Assembly (NCBI GenBank): GCA_050693035.1
Contig: JBOGWB010000017.1
Coordinates: 1-10,530, forward strand
From: DASYVD01 sp050693035
Lineage (GTDB): Bacteria; Actinomycetota; UBA4738; CALAEC01
Length of the DNA stretch: 10,530 bases
Direction: 5' to 3'
Position 1 is the first letter of the stretch. Each line of letters opens with the position of its first letter. The position numbers and the translations under genes are program-made. The notes beneath the pieces are model-generated. The model searched no databases and was not told the origin of the DNA. It was given only the letters and a program-made list of their open reading frames with translations. Shown one piece after another: positions 1 through 6,157 of this stretch.

Positions 1-2
1 TC

Positions 3-851
3 GCCATCCTCGTCGAGCTCGCCCGACGAAAGCTCCTCACCACCGAGCACATCCACTCACTCTTCTTCCGATCGCTCAGGAGAGCCCAGGCCAAGGTCCA
101 AGAACTAAGAGGGGTAGGACTCATAGAAACCCTTCCTGCGCGCGCGCGAGGAAGGCGACCGAATAGGCACCACCTCACCGCCCTCGGCGCGAGGGTCGCC
201 GCCCTGCACCTCGGCCGCGCTGCGTCGAAGCTCTCGCTCCCAGCCCGCGACGCCGGCCTGTGGCGGCTGCTCGCCCACCGCCTGGGCGTGAACGACTTCT
301 TCTGCGGGCTTGCTCTCGCCTGCGACCGGCACCCCGGGTACGGCCTCCACGCCTGGGAGGACGAGCCCCAGATCGCCGGCGGCGGCCAGCGGGTCCAGGC
401 CGACGCCTTCGGGCGCCTCCTTCACCCAGGACACGCCGTCGAGTTCCTCCTCGAGTATGACCGGGGGACCGAGCACTTCTGGCCCGTCGTGCGGAAGCTT
501 GGGAGCTACCTCACCGTCGCCTCGGCCCACTCTCCCGAGGAGCCTGTGCCCTTCCCGAGCGTGCTGTTCCTCGTGGGCGGGGAGGCACGGGAGGCCATGG
601 TCCGCAGGGCCTTCGGGGTGGCCCTCGAGCAGTGCTGGGACCTCCGGCGAGCCCGCTCGGGGCGGGTCCCGCTCTACGTCTCCAACCGGGCGCTGCTTCG
701 GGCCGAGGGCAGCCTCGGGGCTCTGTGGCAACCCTTCGCAGGCCCCGACGGAAGGCTCCGGCTTGCCGAACTCCCGAGCACCCCGGAGTGCTGGTGGGAG
801 GTGGCCGAGTGCTTCCGCATCCGGTGGCTGGAGGCCGAAGGAGCGGCATGA
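3..851 (+). CDS. Replication-relaxation family protein, 5'-partial
   Basis: The frame is open from base 3 to a TGA at 849-851 (282 visible codons); the start lies before the window. Visible residues 1-70 resemble a winged-helix DNA-binding domain, with LLTTEHIHSLFF, then AQAKVQELRGVGLIE and a basic wing RARGRRPNRHHL. The later part has the conserved pattern of the replication-relaxation family: LAHRLGVNDFF at about 90-100, W118, the stretch VQADAFGR at 131-138, and FLLEYDRGTEHFWPVVRKL at 148-166. Its D, E and K spacing recalls a PD-(D/E)XK fold, which is my inference. Family members are common on actinobacterial plasmids and integrative elements and are linked to plasmid replication or relaxation; the exact biochemistry is not clear. 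The stop overlaps the next ORF (ATGA), so it is probably co-translated with the 56-residue ORF and the recombinase. The first 40 codons use more AGG, AGA, GTA and ATA than the core genes of the window, in keeping with a mobile origin. Confidence 0.8.
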   Translation, partial: AILVELARRKLLTTEHIHSLFFRSLRRAQAKVQELRGVGLIETLPARARGRRPNRHHLTALGARVAALHLGRAASKLSLPARDAGLWRLLAHRLGVNDFFCGLALACDRHPGYGLHAWEDEPQIAGGGQRVQADAFGRLLHPGHAVEFLLEYDRGTEHFWPVVRKLGSYLTVASAHSPEEPVPFPSVLFLVGGEAREAMVRRAFGVALEQCWDLRRARSGRVPLYVSNRALLRAEGSLGALWQPFAGPDGRLRLAELPSTPECWWEVAECFRIRWLEAEGAA

Positions 852-1018
852 GGAAAGAGCGCGAGCCCACAAGGGAGAGAGAGGACCCACTCCATATCGA
901 TCGCCGGCGATCCGTGCCCCGGCGGACCGTCGCGTCACCGGAGGATGCTAGCCTCCGCCCATTGGCGAGAGCACTCTTGGCCCTGGCCGAGCAGCTACGG
1001 GAGGAGCGAAGAGAGTGA
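848..1018 (+). CDS. Small unrecognised protein (56 aa) between replication-relaxation gene and recombinase
   Basis: An ORF from ATG at 848 (overlapping the preceding stop as ATGA) to TGA at 1016-1018, which itself overlaps the recombinase GTG as GTGA. An AAGGAG ribosome binding site at 838-843 lies 4 nt before the ATG. The product is highly charged. Its first half, beginning MRKEREPTRERED, is rich in Arg and Glu and probably disordered. The second half, ending RPLARALLALAEQLREERRE, should form one amphipathic helix. I do not recognise the family. A small charged protein coupled to a large serine recombinase could be a recombination directionality factor or another accessory factor, but this rests on position only. 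The alternative is that it is just a translational bridge carrying the recombinase Shine-Dalgarno sequence. The double overlap and good RBS make it likely to be translated. Confidence 0.6.
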   Translation: MRKEREPTREREDPLHIDRRRSVPRRTVASPEDASLRPLARALLALAEQLREERRE

Positions 1019-2550
1019 GGGCCGTCATCTACCTCCGGGTCTCCACCAAGGAGCAGGCCGAGGAGGGCTACTCCATCCCTGCCCAGGCCGAGGCGTGCCG
1101 GCGGTTCATCGCCGACCGGGGCTGGGAGCTGGCCGACGAGTACGTGGACCGGGGCGAGTCGGCCCGCACCGCAGATCGCCCCCATTTCCAAGCCTTGGTG
1201 GCCCGCCTGGCCGAGGATCCCACCGTGGACCACCTCGTGGTCCACAAACTCGACCGGCTGGCCCGGAACCTGGAGGACCACGCCCAGGTCCGGGCGGCTC
1301 TTCGGAAGGCCGGGGTCCAACTCCACTCGGTCACCGAGAGTCTGGAGGACTCGGCATCGGGGAAGCTGGTGGAGGGGATCCTAGCCTCCATCGCCGAGTT
1401 CTACTCGGCCAACCTCTCCCAAGAGATTCGAAAGGGGCTGGACCAGAAGGCCGCGGAGGGAGGGTGGCCCACCGTGGCCCCCATCGGGTACCGGAATGTC
1501 CGTCGGGAGGCCGGCGGGCGGCGCTGTGAGGCTGTCCTGGAGCCCGACGAACACGCCCCCCTTGTGGTGTGGGGCTTCGAGCGGTATGCCACCGGTTCCT
1601 GGTCCCTCTCCGCCCTGACGGACGCTCTGGCGGAGAAGGGCCTCCGAAATCGCCTCGACAACCCCCCTGGAATGAGCGCGGTCCACCGGATGCTTCGGAA
1701 CCCGGTCTACACCGGCGTGGTCCGGTGGAGGGGCGTCGACCGCGAGGGTCGCCACACCCCACTCGTGAGCCGGGAGTTATTCGACATGGTCCAAGCGGTC
1801 CTGGGCGCCCACTCCACCGGCGGGGAGCGAAGCTGGAAGCACAACCACTATTTGAAAGGCACGCTCGTGTGCGCCGAGTGCGGCTCGCGCTTGTACTACC
1901 TGGTAGCCAAGGGCCGGTTCGGCTACTTTCGGTGCGTCGGACGGAACACGCGCCGAAGGCCTTGCTCGCAGAAGGGATACCTGCCCGCGGAGGAACTGGA
2001 GCGCGAGGTCGAGCGCCTCTACAAGGGCGTCCGTATCCCCCGAGCCCTGGAGCGGAGAGTGGAGCGGGTCCTTCGGGCGGAGATCGCCGAGCGCGAGCAC
2101 CACCGGGCGGAAGCGGCGGTGTTCCTGGGCCGGAGGCTGCGGCAGCTCGCCAACGAGCGGGAGAAGCTCCTCCGCGCCTACTACGCCGACGCCATCGACG
2201 TCGCCACCCTGAAGCGGGAGCAGGTCCGGATCAACGCCGAGGTGGCTCAGGTCGAGGCTCAGCTCGCCACCGACGGGGAGAGTCTCAAGCAGGCGAAGCA
2301 AATCATCGACCTCGCCCTCGACCTCGCCAAGAGCTGCGCCACCAGCTACCGGAAGGCGAAGCCCGAGGTGCGCAAAATGTGGAACCACGCCTTCTTCCGG
2401 AAGGTGCTCGTGAGCGATCGTCAGGTTGTGGGCCGCGAGTACGAGGAACCGTTCGCCTCGCTCCTCGGTTCACACAAGGCTCAAATTGTGGACCTGAGGG
2501 GAGTCGAACCCCTGACCTCTGCCCTGCCGAGGCAGCGCTCTACCAGCTGA
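1015..2550 (+). CDS. Large serine recombinase (integrase-type), C-terminus reads into a tRNA gene
   Basis: A 511-residue site-specific recombinase that should cut and rejoin DNA through a 5'-phosphoserine intermediate to integrate or excise its element. Domains in order: resolvase catalytic domain (about 1-140) with YLRVSTKEQ giving nucleophile Ser10 and the conserved KLDRLARN at 78-85; recombinase DNA-binding domain (about 155-265); zinc ribbon with Cys286, Cys289, Cys307 and Cys317; a long Glu/Arg-rich coiled coil (about 325-440); and a C-terminal region ending near EYEEPFASLLGS. The GTG start at 1015 is set by GGGAGGAG at 999-1006 and makes a 4-nt overlap with the 56-residue ORF. Residues 492-511 and the stop are the antisense of the tRNA at 2489-2561, so the native C-terminus was probably different or extended on integration. 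Domain make-up is that of phage/ICE integrases rather than small resolvases. All catalytic motifs seen are intact. Confidence 0.93.
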   Translation: MRAVIYLRVSTKEQAEEGYSIPAQAEACRRFIADRGWELADEYVDRGESARTADRPHFQALVARLAEDPTVDHLVVHKLDRLARNLEDHAQVRAALRKAGVQLHSVTESLEDSASGKLVEGILASIAEFYSANLSQEIRKGLDQKAAEGGWPTVAPIGYRNVRREAGGRRCEAVLEPDEHAPLVVWGFERYATGSWSLSALTDALAEKGLRNRLDNPPGMSAVHRMLRNPVYTGVVRWRGVDREGRHTPLVSRELFDMVQAVLGAHSTGGERSWKHNHYLKGTLVCAECGSRLYYLVAKGRFGYFRCVGRNTRRRPCSQKGYLPAEELEREVERLYKGVRIPRALERRVERVLRAEIAEREHHRAEAAVFLGRRLRQLANEREKLLRAYYADAIDVATLKREQVRINAEVAQVEAQLATDGESLKQAKQIIDLALDLAKSCATSYRKAKPEVRKMWNHAFFRKVLVSDRQVVGREYEEPFASLLGSHKAQIVDLRGVEPLTSALPRQRSTS

Positions 2551-2561
2551 GCTACAGGCCC
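2489..2561 (-). tRNA. tRNA-Ala (anticodon GGC), unusual C33
   Basis: Reading the minus strand gives a complete 73-nt cloverleaf: acceptor GGGCCTG/CAGGTCC, U8-A9, D-stem GCTC/GAGC with loop AGCTGGTA, anticodon stem CTGCC/GGCAG, variable loop AGGTC, T-stem AGGGG/CCCCT with TTCGACT loop, and discriminator A73. CCA is not encoded; CAA follows. The anticodon loop is TCGGCAG, so positions 34-36 are GGC, reading Ala codons GCC and GCU. The G3:U70 wobble pair, the main alanine identity element, supports Ala. Position 33 is C where nearly all tRNAs have U, so decoding efficiency, or whether this copy is functional, is uncertain. Its 3' end adjoins, and its body overlaps, the recombinase gene on the other strand. 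Confidence 0.85.
2521..2538. other. Candidate recombinase crossover core inside the tRNA anticodon arm
   Basis: On the plus strand, CTGCC (2524-2528) and GGCAG (2531-2535) are perfect inverted repeats around the dinucleotide GA (2529-2530). With one mismatch the symmetry extends to GCC/CGC on the outside (7 of 8 pairs). Serine integrases cut a 2-bp, non-palindromic centre flanked by imperfect inverted repeats, so this is a possible att core. The GA corresponds to tRNA positions 32-33, the unusual part of the loop. It could be chance, since an anticodon stem is itself an inverted repeat. Confidence 0.25.
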
Positions 2562-2572
2562 GCGGTTTCCCG

Positions 2573-2578
2573 ATTGTA
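2573..2578 (-). promoter_or_regulatory. Possible -10 element of the tRNA gene
   Basis: TACAAT on the minus strand lies 11 nt before G1 of the tRNA, giving a likely leader of about five bases. I see no convincing -35 hexamer at 16-18 bp, because that position falls in the GC-rich hairpin downstream of the deacetylase gene. Confidence 0.4.
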
Positions 2579-2582
2579 GCAA

Positions 2583-2603
2583 GGGCGGCCTGCCGGACCG
2601 CCC
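2583..2603 (-). terminator. GC-rich hairpin downstream of the PIG-L deacetylase gene
   Basis: On the minus strand GGGCGG and CCGCCC enclose a CC/GG inner stem with loop GGCA and one bulged T: an 8-bp, all-GC stem starting 17 nt after the deacetylase stop codon. Only TT then GCT follows, so the U-tract is poor; termination may be incomplete or factor-aided. It would mark the end of the minus-strand operon and separate it from the tRNA. Confidence 0.5.
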
Positions 2604-2619
2604 CGCCCGACCAGGTCTC

Positions 2620-3327
2620 TCACAGCTTCATCTCCGCCAGGACGAACCACTCCGCCGCGGCGTCCTCACGGAAGAGCTCCGGCCCGAACACCGTGAGGAG
2701 GCCTTCCATCTGGCTCCGGTGGGCGGCCAGCGCCTCCATCTTCAGATCGAGCAGATCCTCGGGAAGGACGAAGTCGATGCCCAGCTCCTCTCGTGGGGTG
2801 GCCGGCGGGGTGCCCGCGGAGAAGACCTCGGGCCCTCCCAGCATGGGAGCGAGCCGCTCCACGTACTCCGGCGTCTTGGTGGCGTAGAAGAGACGGGCTC
2901 CGGACCCCGCCGCCCGGCGGAACCCCTCGGTGGCCCACGCCGACACCGCCTCGTGGTCCGGGTGGCCGGTCATCCCCTCGGGCCCGAACGTGAGCACCGA
3001 ATCGGGCTGGGCCTCCTCGACGATCGCCGCCAGCCTGCCGGCAGCCTCCTCGACAGGCACCTCGGCGCAGCCCCCGTCCGGATAGTCGAGCCAGTGATGT
3101 TCTGCGACGCCCAGGATGGCCAGCGACTCCTCCAGCTCGGCCACCCGGACCTCCCCCATGGTCTCGCTCGGCCACCGCTCTTCGTCCCAAGACCCGAGCT
3201 CGCCACGGGTAGCCGTGACGCACACCACCCTGAGGCCCTTGCGGACCGCATCAGCCATGACGCCCGAGGAAAGGAATGCGTCGTCGTCGGGATGGGCCCA
3301 CACCCCCAGGATCGTGCCGAGGTCCAT
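2620..3327 (-). CDS. PIG-L / LmbE family deacetylase
   Basis: A 235-residue protein of the zinc-dependent N-acetylglucosaminyl deacetylase superfamily (PIG-L, MshB, BshB, LmbE). The N-terminal motif AHPDDD at 11-16 supplies zinc ligands His12 and Asp15 with Asp14 as likely general base. HPDH at 122-125 supplies the third ligand, His125 by family analogy. The core ATRGE at 39-43 is also typical. Length is near that of the short family members. Substrate cannot be read from sequence: mycothiol synthesis (MshB-like) is possible in Actinomycetota, but amide hydrolysis of another sugar or amino-sugar conjugate is equally possible. No signal peptide is seen, so it should be cytoplasmic. ATG is preceded by AGGGCGAG, and only 6 nt separate it from the rsfS stop, so it is probably the last gene of the operon. 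Confidence 0.88.
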   Translation of the reverse strand: MDLGTILGVWAHPDDDAFLSSGVMADAVRKGLRVVCVTATRGELGSWDEERWPSETMGEVRVAELEESLAILGVAEHHWLDYPDGGCAEVPVEEAAGRLAAIVEEAQPDSVLTFGPEGMTGHPDHEAVSAWATEGFRRAAGSGARLFYATKTPEYVERLAPMLGGPEVFSAGTPPATPREELGIDFVLPEDLLDLKMEALAAHRSQMEGLLTVFGPELFREDAAAEWFVLAEMKL

Positions 3328-3333
3328 CTCGCC

Positions 3334-3711
3334 CTACCGTTGGGAAGCCCGACCCGAGTCGCCGGCGTCCTCCCAGGAGACCACCGGCGCGTCCCGCCAG
3401 AGGCGCTCGAGCCCGTAGTACTCCCGCTCTTGATCGCGGAACACGTGCGCCACGAAGTCGACGAAGTCCAGGAGCGCCCAACGGCCCTCTCGCTCGCCCT
3501 CGCGGCGGACGGGCTTCATCCCCGCGTTTGCCACCGCCCGTTCGATCTCCTCGGTGATCGTCCTCACCTGTCGGTCGGTCCGCCCGCTGGCGATGACGAA
3601 ATAATCCGTGATCATGATGAGCTCGCTGACGTCGAGGATGAGGATGTCGCGAGCATTCTTCGAGGCAGCCGCTCGAGCAGCGGCGATGGCCAGCTCGCGC
3701 GACGACGTCAA
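3334..3711 (-). CDS. rsfS: Ribosomal silencing factor RsfS
   Basis: A 125-residue protein matching the RsfS/Iojap family: ILDVSELIMITDYFVIASG at 25-43 and the signature WALLDFVDFVAHVF with REYYGLERLW at 78-105. RsfS binds L14 on the large subunit and blocks joining of the 30S subunit, lowering translation in starvation or stationary phase. The start is TTG, overlapping the preceding stop as TTGA, which implies translational coupling to the LCP-like gene; a GAGG lies close upstream. Residues past about 112 are a short variable tail. Its place after nadD and a LytR-type gene is a common actinobacterial arrangement and supports the call. Confidence 0.95.
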   Translation of the reverse strand: MTSSRELAIAAARAAASKNARDILILDVSELIMITDYFVIASGRTDRQVRTITEEIERAVANAGMKPVRREGEREGRWALLDFVDFVAHVFRDQEREYYGLERLWRDAPVVSWEDAGDSGRASQR

Positions 3712-5510
3712 CGCCTCAAGAAGTCCTTTCCCACCACGATGGAGAGGTCCGCGACCAGGCTTTCCTGGTCCACGACGTACACCTCGCCCACTCCGAGCAG
3801 GCGCTGCGCAAGGTACGCCTCCGGCAGAAACTCCTCCGATGCAGCCACGATCCTGGTCGTCGCCACGTTGAACTTCGGTGCGTTCAACGAAGATACCAGC
3901 CGGAACCCCGAAGGAACCAGAACACGAGCCACCATCTGCCCCGTCCCCGGACGGCCGTTGCCGTTCATCACCACGATCCGAACCACCCGCCCAGTCTCGG
4001 CGCTGGTCAGGAACAGCTCTCGCACCAGCCGGGCCACTTCCTCCCCGTCGGGCCGAGCCAAGCCGGCACCGATGGCCTGCACCGGAAGGTCGAGCGCCTG
4101 GGTCCGTCCCGAGCCGGTAGCGGCGAACGCAGCGCGATGGGCCTCCGGGATCTCCTGGAGGATCTCAGGCTTCTCGTACGCCTTGGTCACGATCGCCGTG
4201 GTCACCTCGAGCCACCGGATGAACCTGGTGTCATCACCGGCCTCGCCGGCTCCAGCTTCCCTGGCCCGCAAGTACTCCACCGTCTGTTGCCCGTTCAGAC
4301 GCGGGTCCTGGACGCCGAAGTCTTCCGGGTCCTCGACATCGATACCGCCGATCCGGTCCACGATCGGAGCCAGGGAAGCCAGGGGCATCCCGGTGGCCGC
4401 GTCGACCCGGATCCCCAGGATGTTCTCCACCGCTCCCGCCACGGCGTCGGGTTGCCCGACGCTGGCGGTGTCCCCGACCGATTCGTAGCCCCGTCCGGGA
4501 ACGCTCACCACTGTCTTCGGGGGGATGGCCAGGAGCACCGGGTCCAGGCCTCCGCCGGTGGCCAGAACGCTGACGAAGGCCGGGCCGCGAGGCTTTTCGT
4601 CCCAGACCGACCAGACCAGCACGTGCTGGTTGAGGCCCCTTGCCGCGGGAGGCGCCGGTCGAGGTGCGGGCCCGCCGCGGAGCACGGTGATCGTCCACAG
4701 GCTCGCCGCGGCCACGGCGAGCACCAGGCCGACGACACCCACGGCACGCAACGCGCGCCGGTGCGTCGGGCGCTCCGAACGGGAGCCTCGACGGCGGAAC
4801 CTCGCCGGAGCGGGAACCACCACCGGGGCAGGGACCTCGACCGGCGCCGCCGCGGGTTCTCGGACCGGGGAAAAAGTGGATGCCGAGACATCGACCCATG
4901 CCGAGGGTTCCGGCTCGGGGCCGGTCCTCGTCTCCGCGGTCCGCATGTCGGAGAACGCCTCCGACACGATCGCCGGGGCTGGGGCCGGCGGTGCCTCTGG
5001 CTCGGGGGCCGGGGGCGCTTCGGGGAAGACGGGCGTGGCGGCCTCCACCCGGCTCCAGTCGTACGCGGGAGACTCATCCGCGGAGGAAGCCGTGTCTTCC
5101 TCCCAACCCGACTCCGCGACGTCCAGGGTCCCATCCCACGAGTCCGCGAGGGCCTCTTCCACGGGAGGGCCCTCCTCCGCGGGAGGTTCGTCGACATGGG
5201 GCTGGAGGTCCGCGTACGCCTCAGTCGAGTGCTCCTCGACCTGAGGGATCTCGACCGGAGTCTCCACGGCGGCCGCGGTCCATACCGCCGCTTCCCGGTC
5301 GGGTTGTGGAGCCTCCCACTCCCCCTCGGGTTCCGCCCACGTCTCGGCAGAGTCCTCCCACTCCTCCTCGAGCGGCTGGGGCGGCTCGGCCGGGTGCGCG
5401 GCTTCTTCCGCCGTCTCCTCGACCTCAACCTCGCCCTGCTCCTCGGCCTCGTCCGCTTCCTCGTGCCGGACCTGGAGGATCTCGTCGAGCAGTTCGTCGA
5501 GCTGTCTCAC
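3708..5510 (-). CDS. Membrane LCP-like protein with acidic cytoplasmic tail and LytR_C domain
   Basis: A 600-residue protein. Residues 1-235 are strongly acidic and rich in Glu, Ala and Pro with no clear fold. A basic patch (about 238-255) precedes one membrane segment (about 256-277), predicting an inside N-terminus and outside C-terminus. Residues 295-445 resemble the LytR-CpsA-Psr domain (VENILGIRVDAATGMPLASL, IVDRIGGIDV, LNGQQTVEYLRAR, DDTRFIRW). Residues 508-597 match LytR_C. LCP enzymes move glycopolymers from a lipid carrier to peptidoglycan. Here the usual IPRD motif reads IPPK (329-332) and the conserved NAAYAYGG-like stretch is absent, though Arg415, Arg417, Arg429 and Arg432 remain. 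Transferase activity is therefore doubtful. The GTG start overlaps the nadD stop as GTGA and has AAGGAAAGG upstream. The nadD–LCP–rsfS order is known in Actinomycetota. Confidence 0.8.
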   Translation of the reverse strand: MRQLDELLDEILQVRHEEADEAEEQGEVEVEETAEEAAHPAEPPQPLEEEWEDSAETWAEPEGEWEAPQPDREAAVWTAAAVETPVEIPQVEEHSTEAYADLQPHVDEPPAEEGPPVEEALADSWDGTLDVAESGWEEDTASSADESPAYDWSRVEAATPVFPEAPPAPEPEAPPAPAPAIVSEAFSDMRTAETRTGPEPEPSAWVDVSASTFSPVREPAAAPVEVPAPVVVPAPARFRRRGSRSERPTHRRALRAVGVVGLVLAVAAASLWTITVLRGGPAPRPAPPAARGLNQHVLVWSVWDEKPRGPAFVSVLATGGGLDPVLLAIPPKTVVSVPGRGYESVGDTASVGQPDAVAGAVENILGIRVDAATGMPLASLAPIVDRIGGIDVEDPEDFGVQDPRLNGQQTVEYLRAREAGAGEAGDDTRFIRWLEVTTAIVTKAYEKPEILQEIPEAHRAAFAATGSGRTQALDLPVQAIGAGLARPDGEEVARLVRELFLTSAETGRVVRIVVMNGNGRPGTGQMVARVLVPSGFRLVSSLNAPKFNVATTRIVAASEEFLPEAYLAQRLLGVGEVYVVDQESLVADLSIVVGKDFLRR

Positions 5511-6109
5511 CGGTACAGCCTTTCCTTGTCGATGTAGGCCTTCACGCCCTCGGGGACGAGGTAGCGGATGGGCCGACCGCGCCTGACTCGCTCCCTGACA
5601 TCGGTCGACGAGATGGCCAGGGCCGGGATGTTCATGACGGAGATGTTCGGGTGGGCGGTGGCGGCGTCGGCCTCGAACCGTTCGAGGTCGTAGCCGGGCC
5701 GGGTCGCGGCGATGAAGTGGGCCAGGTCCAGCGCCTCCTCGGGATCCTTCCAGTGGAAGATCTCCACGATGGCATCGGCGCCGGTGACGAAGAACAGCTC
5801 GGTATCAGGACCCTGCTCCTCCCGCAGGGCCTGAAGCGTCTCCACCGTATAGGTGGGACCGCCCCGGTCGACCTCGAGCCGGGACACGCTGAAATGCGGA
5901 TTGCTGGCCGTAGCGATCACCGTCATGAGGTATCGGTGCTCTGCGGGCGAAACTTCACGATTTTCTTCTTTCATCCAGGGCTGCCCGGTAGGGACGAAAA
6001 CCACCTCGTCCAGCCGGAATTGGACCAGGGCTTCCTCCGCCGTGACCAGGTGCCCGAGGTGGATGGGGTCGAAGGTCCCGCCCATCACGCCGACCCTGCG
6101 AGGGCTCAC
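5507..6109 (-). CDS. nadD: Nicotinate-nucleotide adenylyltransferase
   Basis: A 200-residue NadD: transfers AMP from ATP to nicotinate mononucleotide to make deamido-NAD in the cytoplasm. It shows the nucleotidyltransferase motif GGTFDPIHLGH at 10-20, the middle VTGADAIVEIFHWKDPEE at 108-125 and ISSTDVR at 166-172, the family's ATP-binding signature. Length is normal and it looks complete. The start is GTG (6107-6109); no Shine-Dalgarno sequence precedes it, but a TACAAT lies at the right distance for a leaderless message. An upstream start is unlikely, since no ATG or GTG in frame is close and the family usually begins just before the GGTFDP strand. The stop overlaps the next gene (GTGA). 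In related genomes nadD follows obgE and proB/proA; here it follows a DinB-like gene. Confidence 0.96.
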   Translation of the reverse strand: MSPRRVGVMGGTFDPIHLGHLVTAEEALVQFRLDEVVFVPTGQPWMKEENREVSPAEHRYLMTVIATASNPHFSVSRLEVDRGGPTYTVETLQALREEQGPDTELFFVTGADAIVEIFHWKDPEEALDLAHFIAATRPGYDLERFEADAATAHPNISVMNIPALAISSTDVRERVRRGRPIRYLVPEGVKAYIDKERLYR

Positions 6110-6115
6110 GCCTGG

Positions 6116-6121
6116 ATTGTA
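6116..6121 (-). promoter_or_regulatory. Possible -10 element for leaderless nadD transcript
   Basis: TACAAT on the minus strand sits 6 nt before the GTG of nadD in the 48-nt gap after the DinB-like gene. Transcription would begin at or next to the GTG, which fits the lack of a Shine-Dalgarno sequence. No good -35 hexamer is seen, so this is only a candidate internal promoter. Confidence 0.35.
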
Positions 6122-6157
6122 TTGCCCGTGACCGCCCAGGGGATCTATCAGGCCAGG

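Larger units (their letters stand above)
1..2490. mobile_element. Right end of a putative integrated element at a tRNA gene
   Basis: The replication-relaxation gene, the 56-residue ORF and the large serine recombinase form a plus-strand block that ends at the 3' end of a minus-strand tRNA gene. Beyond the tRNA all genes are core chromosomal and run on the minus strand, apart from one small ORF. A recombinase next to a tRNA 3' end is the usual layout of an integrated plasmid, ICE or genomic island. The element would extend to the left beyond the window. The exact boundary is inferred; no second copy of the tRNA end is present here to prove it. Confidence 0.6.

Noticed and set aside
105..938. 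Minus-strand open frame of 277 codons over the replication-relaxation gene
   Set aside because: The plus strand encodes the recognised family motifs; the antisense product has none.
1569..2579. Second plus frame of 336 codons inside the recombinase, ending GSRTPDLCPAEAALYQLSY
   Set aside because: Out of frame with the clear recombinase; its end is the familiar false protein produced by reading a tRNA gene in antisense.
2719..4488. Long plus-strand open frame (589 codons) opposite the deacetylase, rsfS and LCP-like genes
   Set aside because: It is antisense to three well-supported genes; long chance frames are common at this GC content, and its product shows no family motifs.
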